A DNA stretch of 64,000 nt from Bacteroides sp. GM023 (lineage in GTDB: Bacteria > Bacteroidota > Bacteroidia > Bacteroidales > Bacteroidaceae). The stretch lies in contig NZ_JAAXGE010000007.1 of the NCBI RefSeq assembly GCF_014750685.1, forward strand, positions 62,001 through 126,000, given 5' to 3'. The translations under genes and the position numbers were made by a program. Shown here piece by piece: positions 18,516 to 27,784 of the stretch. Under the pieces are notes generated by a model, which saw only the letters and a list, made by a program, of their open reading frames with translations, searched no databases and was not told the DNA's origin. Positions within the stretch are counted from its first letter, which is position 1. Every line of letters starts with the position of its first letter.

Positions 18516-19988
18516 ATGAAGAACATGAAACATTTGATCAATAACTGGAGAGGGAGCACAATGCTTCTCTCTCTCCTGCTGATTTACTGCCTGACAGGAT
18601 TGTCAGCTTGTGATGATATAAAAGATGAATATATTACGGATACTCCGTTGAACCTGCTGCAGGAAAAACGGACAGCATTAAATTATTTACTGGATAATTC
18701 TGAATATGGAACTGCCCCCGGCACTTATCCCGAGTCCGGGAAAGATATTCTGAATAGCGCCATTGCAGAACTAGATGCTTTGATTGCGAAAGTGGAAGCT
18801 GGAGAGATATTGGATGAAGTCACTCTGGAAGCCGCAATAGCGAAAGTAAATCAATCTATCGATAAATTCAACGATTCGAAATATTACAATTTGTCGGAAG
18901 AGGCACGGCGATATATTAATGAACTGATGGCTAAAGCGGATGACATTCGGACGATTGTCAGTGATGAAGCAAAGTGGGGTAATCACAAGGGACAGTATCC
19001 GGTAGTGAATAAGTCGATCTTGGAAGGCGCGGCCGAAGATCTGGACAGTATGGCCGATAGAATAAGAACCGGAGAGATTACGCACATCACTCAGGAAATG
19101 TTTAATGAAGCAATAGCGAATGCAGATAAGAAAATAACTCAGGTGGAAGAATCCGCCTGGCCGGATAATAGCCAAATAACATGGAACCTGTTTGTAGACG
19201 GAAATAAAGGTTCTTATATCGACTTTGGTTATAGTGAAGACTATGTGAAGTTCGGTGATGATGATAATCAAGCGTTTACAATCGAACTTTGGGTGAATAT
19301 AAAAGAATATTGCAATAAGTCGGGAGAAGATAACTGCACCTTCCTTTCTACGATGACGAATGATCCTTATTGGAGTGGTTGGCGTACGCAAGACCGTACG
19401 AAAGGACTGTTGAGAACGATGGTTGCACATTGGCAAGATGATAATCATTCAAAACCTGAAGAATGGGAACCGGGATGGAAAAAGTCTGATAACTGGACAA
19501 AAGACCGTTGGACACATTATGCATTCCTGTTCAGGGATAAAGGTTTGCCGGGATTCGATACACCGACAGATGTGAAATGCTATTCTATGATTGATGGCAC
19601 AAGACAAGGTGAAATAATCCGTGTAGGTGAAGCCTGGAGAACATACATCAATGATAATTCCATTACAAATGAAGTTCACATGACAGGATTCTGTATGAAG
19701 GACAACAATGGCAATCGCAACGAATGGTTCTCCGGCTACATAAAGAAAATACGTATATGGAAAACAAACCGGACAGAAGACCAGGTGTATGCTTCCTACG
19801 CAGGCAGCGAAGAAGGGGTAACAGCCGACAATCCGAATTTAGTAGAAGCCTGGGATTTTGAAGTGAAAGGAGATCAACCGACTCAGAATGATACCCGGAC
19901 AATTACAGGTTTGAAAGGACACACGGCGACGTTAGTCGGCAATAACTGGCAATGGGTTGAAACAACAACTGTAACAGATAACAGATAA
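18516..19988 (+). CDS. Surface lipoprotein: two helical modules plus LamG/concanavalin-like domain
   Basis: The frame extends upstream to a TTG inside the previous gene. The ATG at 18516 gives 490 residues with a clean lipoprotein signal (LTGLSAC, cysteine 32) and is preferred. Two helical modules follow (about residues 45-120 and 130-215), each carrying a G-x-Y-P motif (EYGTAPGTYP and KWGNHKGQYP). Then comes a LamG-like domain (about 225-485; QAFTIELWVNIKEY and GYIKKIRIWKTNRTEDQVY). It is likely a second surface glycan-binding protein with a longer stalk than its neighbour. A hairpin terminator follows at 20033-20074, so this gene ends the first segment of the operon. Confidence 0.8.
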   Translation: MKNMKHLINNWRGSTMLLSLLLIYCLTGLSACDDIKDEYITDTPLNLLQEKRTALNYLLDNSEYGTAPGTYPESGKDILNSAIAELDALIAKVEAGEILDEVTLEAAIAKVNQSIDKFNDSKYYNLSEEARRYINELMAKADDIRTIVSDEAKWGNHKGQYPVVNKSILEGAAEDLDSMADRIRTGEITHITQEMFNEAIANADKKITQVEESAWPDNSQITWNLFVDGNKGSYIDFGYSEDYVKFGDDDNQAFTIELWVNIKEYCNKSGEDNCTFLSTMTNDPYWSGWRTQDRTKGLLRTMVAHWQDDNHSKPEEWEPGWKKSDNWTKDRWTHYAFLFRDKGLPGFDTPTDVKCYSMIDGTRQGEIIRVGEAWRTYINDNSITNEVHMTGFCMKDNNGNRNEWFSGYIKKIRIWKTNRTEDQVYASYAGSEEGVTADNPNLVEAWDFEVKGDQPTQNDTRTITGLKGHTATLVGNNWQWVETTTVTDNR

Positions 19989-20032
19989 CAAATAACTGGT
20001 TGTGGATAACGTTTTCAATAGGTAACATAAAT

Positions 20033-20074
20033 ATTCCCCTCATCTTTGCCGATGGGCAGAGTGAGGGGAATTTT
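20033..20074 (+). terminator. Hairpin terminator inside the PUL
   Basis: ATTCCCCTCA and TGAGGGGAAT form a 10-bp outer stem. An inner CTTTGCC/GGCAGAG stem with one G-U pair extends it, and TTTT follows. It separates the surface-protein genes from the periplasmic enzyme genes. It may act as a full or partial terminator. Confidence 0.8.
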
Positions 20075-20097
20075 ATAACCAACCCTCTTCTTTTTTA

Positions 20098-20173
20098 TTG
20101 CAGAAAGGCGTTTTGGTCTGTATTTGTTCTTTATTGAATAGATATTATCGTTTTTTTTCAGCTATTTCTGCAA
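20098..20173. repeat. Inverted repeat upstream of the second GH76 gene
   Basis: TTGCAGAAA at 20098-20106 and TTTCTGCAA at 20165-20173 are perfect 9-bp inverted copies flanking 58 bp of AT-rich DNA. They end 40 bp before the GH76 start. They may be paired operator half-sites or the arms of a leader structure; this is unproven. Confidence 0.4.
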
Positions 20174-20213
20174 TCTTTGTAACAGGAAAAATACAATTAA
20201 TTTATAAACTATC

Positions 20214-21473
20214 ATGAAAAGCAAAATTCTTTTGGTGCTAACTCTGTCACTGGGGCTATCGGCTACCTTATGTGCGGCCGATGACTCGGGAAAAACAAAC
20301 CAGAAGACGCACACATACACTAATGAGGATGTATGGGCAGCCTATGAAGGATTTAATAGTACACTGCTCGATTCCAATAAATACATCTATAAGACAAACT
20401 CATCCTATCCGAGTGCAGTAGACCGTGGTAACGGGGCAGCTGCCATATGGTGCCAGCCCATCTATTGGGACATGGCGATGAATGCTTATAAACTGGCGAA
20501 AGCGCAGAAAAACAAGGAGAAGACAGCGTATTATAAAACTCTTTCCGAGAAAATATTCGCAGGGAATAAAGCCCAATACTGTCATTTTAATTTTGACGAT
20601 AACAATGAGAATACCGGGTGGTTCATCTATGATGACATCCAGTGGTGGACAATCACACTGGCACGAGCCTACCAACTTTTCGGAAACGACGAATATCTGA
20701 AACTCTCGGAAGCAAGCTTCAAACGCGTATGGTATGGCTCGGAGAAAGTAGGCGATACCGGTTCATATGACAAAGAAAACGGCGGTATGTTCTGGCAATG
20801 GCAACCCATCCGAAACCCGAACCCCAATAAACCCGGTGATGGAAAAATGGCTTGTATCAACTTCCCGACAGTGGTAGCAGCGTTGACTCTATTTAATAAT
20901 GTACCGAAAAACAGAAAAGAATCGACTGACGCCCGCCCGGATTATCAGACAAAAGCCCAATATCTTGCGAAAGGCAAGGAAATCTATGAATGGGGAGTAG
21001 AGAACCTGCTGGATAAAGCTACCGGAAAGATTGCCGATAGCCGCCACGGAAACGGTAATCCTGCATGGAAGGCACATGTCTACAATCAGGCTACCTTTAT
21101 CGGAGCGTCAGTACTGCTCTATAAAGCTACCGGAGAAAAGCGTTATCTGGATAATGCCATATTGGGAGCGGACTACACTGTGAACGTAATGTCTGCCGAA
21201 CATAACCTTTTACCTTTCGAAGGTGGAATCGAGCAAGGAATCTATACAGCTATTTTTGCGGAATACATAGCAATGCTGGTATATGATTGCGGACAGACAC
21301 AATACATCCCTTTCCTGAAACATACCATCGAATGTGGCTGGGCGAACAGGGATAAGACACGTAACGTTTGTGGGGGTGAATATCATAAGAAGTTGCCGGT
21401 CGGTGCGGAGATAGACAGTTACTCCGCTTCCGGCATACCGGCACTGATGTTATTATTCCCTGCACGGAAATGA
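20214..21473 (+). CDS. GH76 endo-alpha-1,6-mannanase, periplasmic
   Basis: This 419-residue protein has a type I signal peptide (LSATLCAADD). The signal-region cysteine is not in a lipobox context, so the enzyme is likely soluble in the periplasm. The catalytic aspartates are D140-D141 in WFIYDDIQWW. It is paralogous to the surface GH76 at 16010-17329. A surface and a periplasmic GH76 together match known yeast-mannan loci in B. thetaiotaomicron, where large surface products are re-cut after import. It begins the second transcriptional segment, downstream of the terminator at 20033. Confidence 0.92.
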   Translation: MKSKILLVLTLSLGLSATLCAADDSGKTNQKTHTYTNEDVWAAYEGFNSTLLDSNKYIYKTNSSYPSAVDRGNGAAAIWCQPIYWDMAMNAYKLAKAQKNKEKTAYYKTLSEKIFAGNKAQYCHFNFDDNNENTGWFIYDDIQWWTITLARAYQLFGNDEYLKLSEASFKRVWYGSEKVGDTGSYDKENGGMFWQWQPIRNPNPNKPGDGKMACINFPTVVAALTLFNNVPKNRKESTDARPDYQTKAQYLAKGKEIYEWGVENLLDKATGKIADSRHGNGNPAWKAHVYNQATFIGASVLLYKATGEKRYLDNAILGADYTVNVMSAEHNLLPFEGGIEQGIYTAIFAEYIAMLVYDCGQTQYIPFLKHTIECGWANRDKTRNVCGGEYHKKLPVGAEIDSYSASGIPALMLLFPARK

Positions 21474-21512
21474 ATGAAAACAAATATATAATAGAGATAT
21501 TCGATTAAAATT

Positions 21513-23993
21513 ATGAAACAACAACTAATGACACTGTTGCTGGGAGCAGCCACTACTGTATTGAGTAGCTGCGGAACCCAGGTGGAACAACACGAAAAGA
21601 ATGAATTACGTGCTCCGGCATACCCATTGGTAACTATTGACCCTTATACCAGTGCATGGTCTACCACTGACAATTTGTATGACAGCTCTGTAAAACATTG
21701 GACAGGCAAGGACTTCCCCTTGATTGGCGTAGCCAAAGTGGACGGACAAACGTACCGTTTCATGGGAACGGAGGAACTGGAACTAAGACCTTTGGTCAAG
21801 ACTTCCGAACAAGGTAGCTGGACAGCTAAATATACGACTGAAAAGCCCGTCGACGGATGGCAGAATACAGGTTTCAATGATAAAACATGGAAAGAAGGCG
21901 AAGCCGCTTTCGGAACAATGGAAAACGAACATACTGCCAAGACCCAATGGGGCGAAGAATTTATTTGGGTACGCCGGGTAGCCGATATCCAGGAAGACTT
22001 GACAGGAAAGAATGTATATCTTGAATTCTCTCACGACGATGACGCCATTATCTATATCAACGGCATCAAAGTAGCAGACACAGGAAACTCTTGCAAGAAG
22101 AACGAAAGAGTGAAACTGTCCGAAGAAGTGGTCGCTTCTCTGAAACCGGGTGAAAACCTGATTGCCGGCTATTGCCACAACCGTGTAGGAAACGGATTGC
22201 TGGATTTCGGACTATTGGTAGAACTGGACGGTTACCGTTCTTTCCACCAGACGGCGCAACAGACCTCTGCCGACGTACAGGCCATGCAGACTTACTATAC
22301 CTTTACTTGCGGCCCGGTAGATCTGAAACTGACATTTACCGCTCCTCTATTCATGGATAACCTGGACTTGATGTCACGTCCGGTCAACTATATTTCTTAT
22401 GAAGTAACCTCCAATGACGGACAGAAACACCAAGTTGACCTCTACTTCGAAGCCTCTCCCCAATGGGCGCTCGACCAGCCTCACCAGGAATCCGTAGCCG
22501 ACAGCTTTACGGATGGTGACTTGCTATTCCTCCGTACCGGAAGCCGCAATCAGGATATTCTGAAAAAGAAAGGTGACGACGTACGTATCGACTGGGGACA
22601 TTTCTACCTGGCTGCTGAAAAGGAAAACAGCGCATCTATCATCGGTGACGGCAGAGAAATGCGTAAGAACTTTGCAGAAAATAAATTGGAAGCACCTTCC
22701 ACCAACGGATATGATAAACTAGCCTTGGTACGTTCCTTAGGTGAAACACAAAAGGCCGACGGCCATCTGCTGATTGGCTATGACGACATTTATTCTATCC
22801 AATACTTTGGAGATAACCTGCGTCCTTACTGGAATCGTCAAGGCAATGAAACAATCGTTTCCCAATTCCAAAAAGCAGAAAAAGAATATCAGGCACAAAT
22901 GAAAAACTGTGCTGCTTTCGATAAGAAACTGATGGAAGAAGCGACTGCCGTCGGTGGACGCAAGTACGCCGAACTTTGTGCACTGGCTTACCGCCAGGTT
23001 ATTGCAGCCCACAAACTGGTAGAAGCTCCGAATGGTGAATTGCTTTTCTTGTCAAAAGAGAATTTCAGTAACGGCTCTATCGGAACAGTGGACATCACTT
23101 ATCCTTCTTCTCCCATGTTGCTGTATTACAACCCTGAACTGGCAAAGGGACTGCTGAATCATATTTTCTACTATAGTGAAAGCGGCAAATGGAACAAACC
23201 GTTTGCAGCCCATGATGTGGGTACTTATCCGATGGCTAACGGTCAGACTTACGGCGGCGATATGCCGGTAGAAGAATCGGGCAATATGCTGATAGTAACA
23301 GCAGCCATCGCAGCTATGGAAGGAAATGCGGATTATGCGGCTAAACACTGGGAAACGTTGACTACCTGGACTGATTATCTGGCAGAGAAAGGACTTGACC
23401 CGGAAAACCAACTCTGTACGGACGACTTTGCCGGACACTTCGCACACAACACCAACCTTTCCATCAAAGCAATCCTGGGTGTAGCTTCTTATGGTTATCT
23501 GGCAGATATGTTGGGTAAGAAAGACATAGCAGAGAATTACACACAGAAAGCGAAAGCTATGGCTGCCGAATGGGTGAAGATGGCAGATGACGGCGACCAC
23601 TACCGCCTGACATTTGACAAACCGGGAACATGGAGTCAGAAATACAACCTGGTATGGGATAAACTGCTGAAACTGCAAATCTTCCCTGAAAATGTTGCAG
23701 AAACGGAAATCGCTTATTATCTTACGAAACAAAATAAATACGGCCTTCCATTGGATAATCGCGAAACTTATACCAAGACCGACTGGATCATGTGGACAGC
23801 TACGCTGGCTCAAGACAAAGCTACCTTTGAGAAATTCATCGACCCGGTATATCTGTTTATGAACGAAACCATCACGCGTGTGCCGATGTCCGACTGGGTA
23901 TTTACGGATAACCCCACACAAAGAGGTTTTCAGGCACGTTCCGTTGTAGGCGGATACTTTATCAAGATGCTCGAAGGCAAACTAAATAAATAA
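21513..23993 (+). CDS. DUF4965/DUF5127/DUF1793 (glutaminase A-like) lipoprotein, copy 2
   Basis: This 826-residue protein has a lipobox LSSC. It has the same architecture as the protein at 1603-4116: a leading beta domain, a GH2-like sugar-binding insert (about residues 110-240, WQNTGFNDKTWKEGEAAFGT) and a helical C-terminal half with DITYPSSPMLLYYNPELAKG and YGGDMPVEESGNM. Long identical runs such as HWETLTTW and DKPGTWSQKYNLVWDK show recent common origin. The catalytic function is not established. Glutaminase is the inherited family label, but the position between GH76 and GH92 argues for a role in glycan breakdown. The last codons and stop are part of a 19-bp tandem duplication. Confidence 0.87.
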   Translation: MKQQLMTLLLGAATTVLSSCGTQVEQHEKNELRAPAYPLVTIDPYTSAWSTTDNLYDSSVKHWTGKDFPLIGVAKVDGQTYRFMGTEELELRPLVKTSEQGSWTAKYTTEKPVDGWQNTGFNDKTWKEGEAAFGTMENEHTAKTQWGEEFIWVRRVADIQEDLTGKNVYLEFSHDDDAIIYINGIKVADTGNSCKKNERVKLSEEVVASLKPGENLIAGYCHNRVGNGLLDFGLLVELDGYRSFHQTAQQTSADVQAMQTYYTFTCGPVDLKLTFTAPLFMDNLDLMSRPVNYISYEVTSNDGQKHQVDLYFEASPQWALDQPHQESVADSFTDGDLLFLRTGSRNQDILKKKGDDVRIDWGHFYLAAEKENSASIIGDGREMRKNFAENKLEAPSTNGYDKLALVRSLGETQKADGHLLIGYDDIYSIQYFGDNLRPYWNRQGNETIVSQFQKAEKEYQAQMKNCAAFDKKLMEEATAVGGRKYAELCALAYRQVIAAHKLVEAPNGELLFLSKENFSNGSIGTVDITYPSSPMLLYYNPELAKGLLNHIFYYSESGKWNKPFAAHDVGTYPMANGQTYGGDMPVEESGNMLIVTAAIAAMEGNADYAAKHWETLTTWTDYLAEKGLDPENQLCTDDFAGHFAHNTNLSIKAILGVASYGYLADMLGKKDIAENYTQKAKAMAAEWVKMADDGDHYRLTFDKPGTWSQKYNLVWDKLLKLQIFPENVAETEIAYYLTKQNKYGLPLDNRETYTKTDWIMWTATLAQDKATFEKFIDPVYLFMNETITRVPMSDWVFTDNPTQRGFQARSVVGGYFIKMLEGKLNK

Positions 23994-24011
23994 AGGCAAA
24001 CTAAATAAAAG
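23974..24011 (+). repeat. 19-bp tandem duplication across a stop codon
   Basis: AAGGCAAACTAAATAAA occurs at 23974-23990 and again at 23993-24009. The first copy encodes the last codons and stop of the DUF4965 gene. The second forms the leader of the GH92 gene. It looks like a recent slippage duplication. Confidence 0.85.
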
Positions 24012-24020
24012 AAAGATACC

Positions 24021-26312
24021 ATGAAGAAACTAGCTCTATTCGCTTTTGCGTTAGTTAGTGCATGGAGTATGACTGCAAAAACAATTACCGGCCCGGTGGA
24101 CTATGTCAGTCCACTGGTCGGTACACAGTCTAAACACGCATTATCTACCGGAAATACTTACCCCGCCATCGCGCTCCCTTGGGGAATGAACTTTTGGGTT
24201 CCGCAAACCGGCAAAATGGGCGATGGATGGGCCTATACATACGATGCTGACAAAATCAGGGGATTCAAGCAAACCCACCAACCAAGTCCCTGGATAAATG
24301 ATTACGGTCAATTTGCCATCATGCCCATAACCGGCAAAGCCGTATTCGATCAGGATCAACGTGCCAGTTGGTTCTCTCACAAGGCCGAAACGGCTACCCC
24401 TTATTATTATAAGGTATATCTTGCCGACCACGACGTAGTCACAGAAATCGCCCCCACAGAAAGGGCGGCGGCTTTCCGTTTCACTTTCCCCGAAAACGAC
24501 CACTCCTATGTGGTAGTGGATGCTTTTGAAAGAGGTTCATTTGTGAAAGTGATTCCCTCGGAAAACAAGATCATCGGCTACACTACTAAAAACAGCGGCG
24601 GTGTTCCCGAAAACTTCAAAAACTACTTTGTATTGGTATTCGACAAGCCGTTCACTTACACGGCTGCCGTGACCAATGGCACGATTGATACAGGCAAACT
24701 GGAAGCGAAAGACAATCATGCCGGCGCATTGATTGGTTTCAAAACCCGCAAAGGCGAACAGGTAAATGTACGTGTCGCCTCTTCTTTCATCAGCCCCGAA
24801 CAGGCAGAACTGAACCTGAAAGAGTTGGGCAATGACAACGTAGAACAGATTGCGGCAAAAGGACGCAAGGTATGGAACGAAGTTCTGGGACGCATTGAAG
24901 TGGAAGACGATGATATTGACCATTTACGCACGTTCTATTCCTGTCTGTACCGTTCGGTACTTTTCCCGAGAAGCTTTTATGAAATAGACGCCAAGGGAGA
25001 TATCATGCATTACAGTCCTTACAATGGCGAAGTGCTTCCGGGCTATATGTTTACCGATACAGGCTTTTGGGATACCTTCCGTTGTCTGTTCCCCTTCCTT
25101 AACCTGATGTATCCGTCGATGAACACGAAGATGCAGGAAGGACTGGTGAACACCTATAAGGAAAGCGGATTTCTGCCGGAATGGGCAAGCCCCGGACACA
25201 GAGGTTGTATGGTAGGAAACAATTCCGCTTCCATAGTAGCCGATGCTTACCTGAAAGGATTAAAGAATTATGATATCGAAACTCTGTGGGAAGCCGTGAA
25301 ACACGGGGCAAATGCGGTACATCCGAACGTAGGTTCTACCGGACGTTTGGGATATGACTATTATAATAAACTGGGATATGTACCTTATAATGTAGGTATT
25401 AACGAAAATGCAGCACGTACGTTGGAGTACGCATACGACGACTGGTGCATCTATCAGTTGGGCAAAGCATTGAAGAAGCCCAAAAAAGAAATTGAAATCT
25501 TTGCCAAACGTGCCATGAACTATAAGAACCTGTACGACCCGGAACATAAGCTAATGCGTGGCAAAAATGAAGACGGAAAGTTCCAGTCGCCGTTCAATCC
25601 GTTGAAGTGGGGCGATGCCTTCACCGAAGGAAATAGCTGGCATTACACCTGGTCGGTATTCCATGATCCTCAAGGATTGATTGACCTGATGGGCGGCAAA
25701 GACGGATTCAACCAGATGATGGACTCTGTATTTATCCTTCCTCCCGTATATGATGAAAGCTATTACGGCAGCGTGATTCACGAAATCCGTGAAATGCAGA
25801 TTATGAACATGGGTAACTACGCGCATGGCAACCAGCCTATCCAGCATATGCTGTATATGTACAACTATTCCGGTCAACCCTGGAAAGCGCAACACTGGAT
25901 TCGCGAAGTGATGGATAAACTGTACACTCCCGCTCCCGACGGCTATTGCGGTGACGAGGACAACGGCCAGACTTCCGCCTGGTATGTTTTCTCCGCAATG
26001 GGATTCTATCCGGTATGTCCGGGCACGGATGAATATATCTTGGGTACTCCTTACTTCAAACAGATGAAGCTGCACCTGGAAAACGGAAGGACTGTAACAA
26101 TCTCAGCCCCGAACAACGGAGACGACAAACGCTATATCTCATCCATGACACTGAACGGCAAGAACCATACAAAGAATTACCTGACTCATCAGGATCTGAT
26201 GAATGGTGCTTCTATCTCCTTCGAGATGAATGCGAAGCCCAATCAGCAACGTGGAACGAACGAAAGTGATTTCCCTTACTCTTTCTCTAACGAATTAAAA
26301 AAGAAGAAGTAA
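24021..26312 (+). CDS. GH92 exo-alpha-mannosidase
   Basis: This 763-residue protein has a type I signal peptide (WSMTA), so it is periplasmic. The N-terminal beta-sandwich has YVSPLVGTQS and the usual YPAIALPWGMNFW. The (alpha/alpha)6 domain has the catalytic acid E536 in FTEGNSWHYTW. The general-base pair D645 and D647 is in GDEDNGQ, close to the positions known for BT3990. GH92 enzymes are calcium-dependent inverting alpha-mannosidases that remove alpha-1,2, -1,3, -1,4 or -1,6 mannose side chains; linkage cannot be read here. It is 2 bp upstream of GH125, and the two act together on the imported mannan. Confidence 0.94.
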   Translation: MKKLALFAFALVSAWSMTAKTITGPVDYVSPLVGTQSKHALSTGNTYPAIALPWGMNFWVPQTGKMGDGWAYTYDADKIRGFKQTHQPSPWINDYGQFAIMPITGKAVFDQDQRASWFSHKAETATPYYYKVYLADHDVVTEIAPTERAAAFRFTFPENDHSYVVVDAFERGSFVKVIPSENKIIGYTTKNSGGVPENFKNYFVLVFDKPFTYTAAVTNGTIDTGKLEAKDNHAGALIGFKTRKGEQVNVRVASSFISPEQAELNLKELGNDNVEQIAAKGRKVWNEVLGRIEVEDDDIDHLRTFYSCLYRSVLFPRSFYEIDAKGDIMHYSPYNGEVLPGYMFTDTGFWDTFRCLFPFLNLMYPSMNTKMQEGLVNTYKESGFLPEWASPGHRGCMVGNNSASIVADAYLKGLKNYDIETLWEAVKHGANAVHPNVGSTGRLGYDYYNKLGYVPYNVGINENAARTLEYAYDDWCIYQLGKALKKPKKEIEIFAKRAMNYKNLYDPEHKLMRGKNEDGKFQSPFNPLKWGDAFTEGNSWHYTWSVFHDPQGLIDLMGGKDGFNQMMDSVFILPPVYDESYYGSVIHEIREMQIMNMGNYAHGNQPIQHMLYMYNYSGQPWKAQHWIREVMDKLYTPAPDGYCGDEDNGQTSAWYVFSAMGFYPVCPGTDEYILGTPYFKQMKLHLENGRTVTISAPNNGDDKRYISSMTLNGKNHTKNYLTHQDLMNGASISFEMNAKPNQQRGTNESDFPYSFSNELKKKK

Positions 26313-26314
26313 TC

Positions 26315-27778
26315 ATGAAGAAACAAATCAAATATATCAGTGCGGGTATGTTGGCAGGCATGCTTCTCTGTGGCGGTGAGATACAGGCTTCCAACCGTAT
26401 GACAGAAATGCACGTCTGCCTTGCGGATGCCATTCAGAAAGATAACCGCCCGGAAATATCCAAACGCCTGTTCCGTTCGGATGCAGTAGAAAAGGAGATT
26501 CTCCGTGTGCAGAAACTCCTGAAGAATGCGAAATTATCCTGGATGTTCACCAACTGCTTCCCCAATACACTGGACACAACGGTACATTTCCGTAAAGGAA
26601 GCGATGGCAAACCGGATACGTTCGTCTACACCGGAGATATCCATGCCATGTGGCTTCGTGACTCCGGGGCACAAGTGTGGCCGTATGTACAGTTAGCCAA
26701 CTCCGATCCCGAATTGAAAGAAATGCTGGCAGGCGTTATCCTTCGCCAGTTCAAATGTATCAATATCGACCCGTATGCGAATGCTTTTAATGACGGTGCT
26801 ATTCCTGATGGTCACTGGATGAGCGACCTTACCGATATGAAACCGGAACTGCACGAACGTAAATGGGAAATAGACTCATTATGCTATCCGTTGCGCCTGG
26901 CTTACCAGTACTGGAAGACAACCGGCGATGCCAGCATCTTCACGGAAGAATGGATTCAGGCAATCACCAATGTACTGAAAACTTTCAAGGAACAACAACG
27001 TAAAGAAGGAGTAGGGCCTTATAAGTTCCAGCGTAAAACAGAACGTGCTTTGGATACAGTAAACAACGACGGACTCGGCGCACCGGTAAAACCTGTCGGA
27101 TTAATAGTATCGAGCTTCCGTCCTTCGGACGACGCCACTACACTTCAGTTCCTGGTTCCTTCCAATTTCTTTGCCGTATCTTCATTGCGCAAGGCTGCTG
27201 AGATTTTGGAACAGGTGAACAAGAAAACAGCCTTGTCCAAAGAATGTAAAGACCTGGCTCAGGAAGTAGAAACAGCCTTAAAGAAATATGCAGTATACAA
27301 TCATCCCAAGTATGGCAAGATGTACGCCTTTGAGGTAGACGGCTTTGGCAATCATTACCTGATGGACGACGCCAATGTGCCGAGCTTACTTGCCATGCCT
27401 TATTTGGGAGACGTAAACGTGAACGACCCGATTTACCAGAATACCCGCCGTTTCGTATGGAGCGAAGACAACCCTTACTTCTTCAAAGGTAAGGCAGGCG
27501 AGGGAATCGGCGGACCACATATCGGTTATGATATGGTGTGGCCGATGAGTATTATGATGAAAGCCTTCACCAGCAAGAATGATGCGGAAATCAAGACTTG
27601 CGTCAAGATGCTAATGGATACCGATGCCGGAACAGGATTTATGCACGAATCTTTCCACAAGGATAATCCGGAGAACTTTACCCGTGCATGGTTTGCCTGG
27701 CAAAACACTCTTTTCGGTGAGTTGATTTTGAAACTGATTAATGAAGGAAAGATAGATTTATTGAATAGTATTAATTAA
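26315..27778 (+). CDS. GH125 exo-alpha-1,6-mannosidase
   Basis: This 487-residue protein has a signal peptide ending near EIQAS. The (alpha/alpha)6 barrel includes the family segment YTGDIHAMWLRDSGAQVWPY (residues 105-124). It also has AIPDGHWMSDLTDMKPELHE and the C-terminal GIGGPHIGYDMVWPM. GH125 enzymes are inverting exo-alpha-1,6-mannosidases and finish off the linear backbone once GH92 has cleared the branches. The start codon lies 2 bp after the GH92 stop, and galM follows after 6 bp. The three genes are almost certainly one transcript. Confidence 0.94.
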   Translation: MKKQIKYISAGMLAGMLLCGGEIQASNRMTEMHVCLADAIQKDNRPEISKRLFRSDAVEKEILRVQKLLKNAKLSWMFTNCFPNTLDTTVHFRKGSDGKPDTFVYTGDIHAMWLRDSGAQVWPYVQLANSDPELKEMLAGVILRQFKCINIDPYANAFNDGAIPDGHWMSDLTDMKPELHERKWEIDSLCYPLRLAYQYWKTTGDASIFTEEWIQAITNVLKTFKEQQRKEGVGPYKFQRKTERALDTVNNDGLGAPVKPVGLIVSSFRPSDDATTLQFLVPSNFFAVSSLRKAAEILEQVNKKTALSKECKDLAQEVETALKKYAVYNHPKYGKMYAFEVDGFGNHYLMDDANVPSLLAMPYLGDVNVNDPIYQNTRRFVWSEDNPYFFKGKAGEGIGGPHIGYDMVWPMSIMMKAFTSKNDAEIKTCVKMLMDTDAGTGFMHESFHKDNPENFTRAWFAWQNTLFGELILKLINEGKIDLLNSIN

Positions 27779-27784
27779 AATATC

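Noticed and set aside
18771..19448. 225-codon minus-strand frame in the second LamG lipoprotein gene
   Set aside because: Antisense shadow of a lipoprotein with clear repeats and signal peptide.
23052..23921. 289-codon open frame on the minus strand inside the DUF4965 gene
   Set aside because: It lies wholly opposite a well-supported gene, gives an atypical composition with many F, C and I residues, and has no family resemblance.
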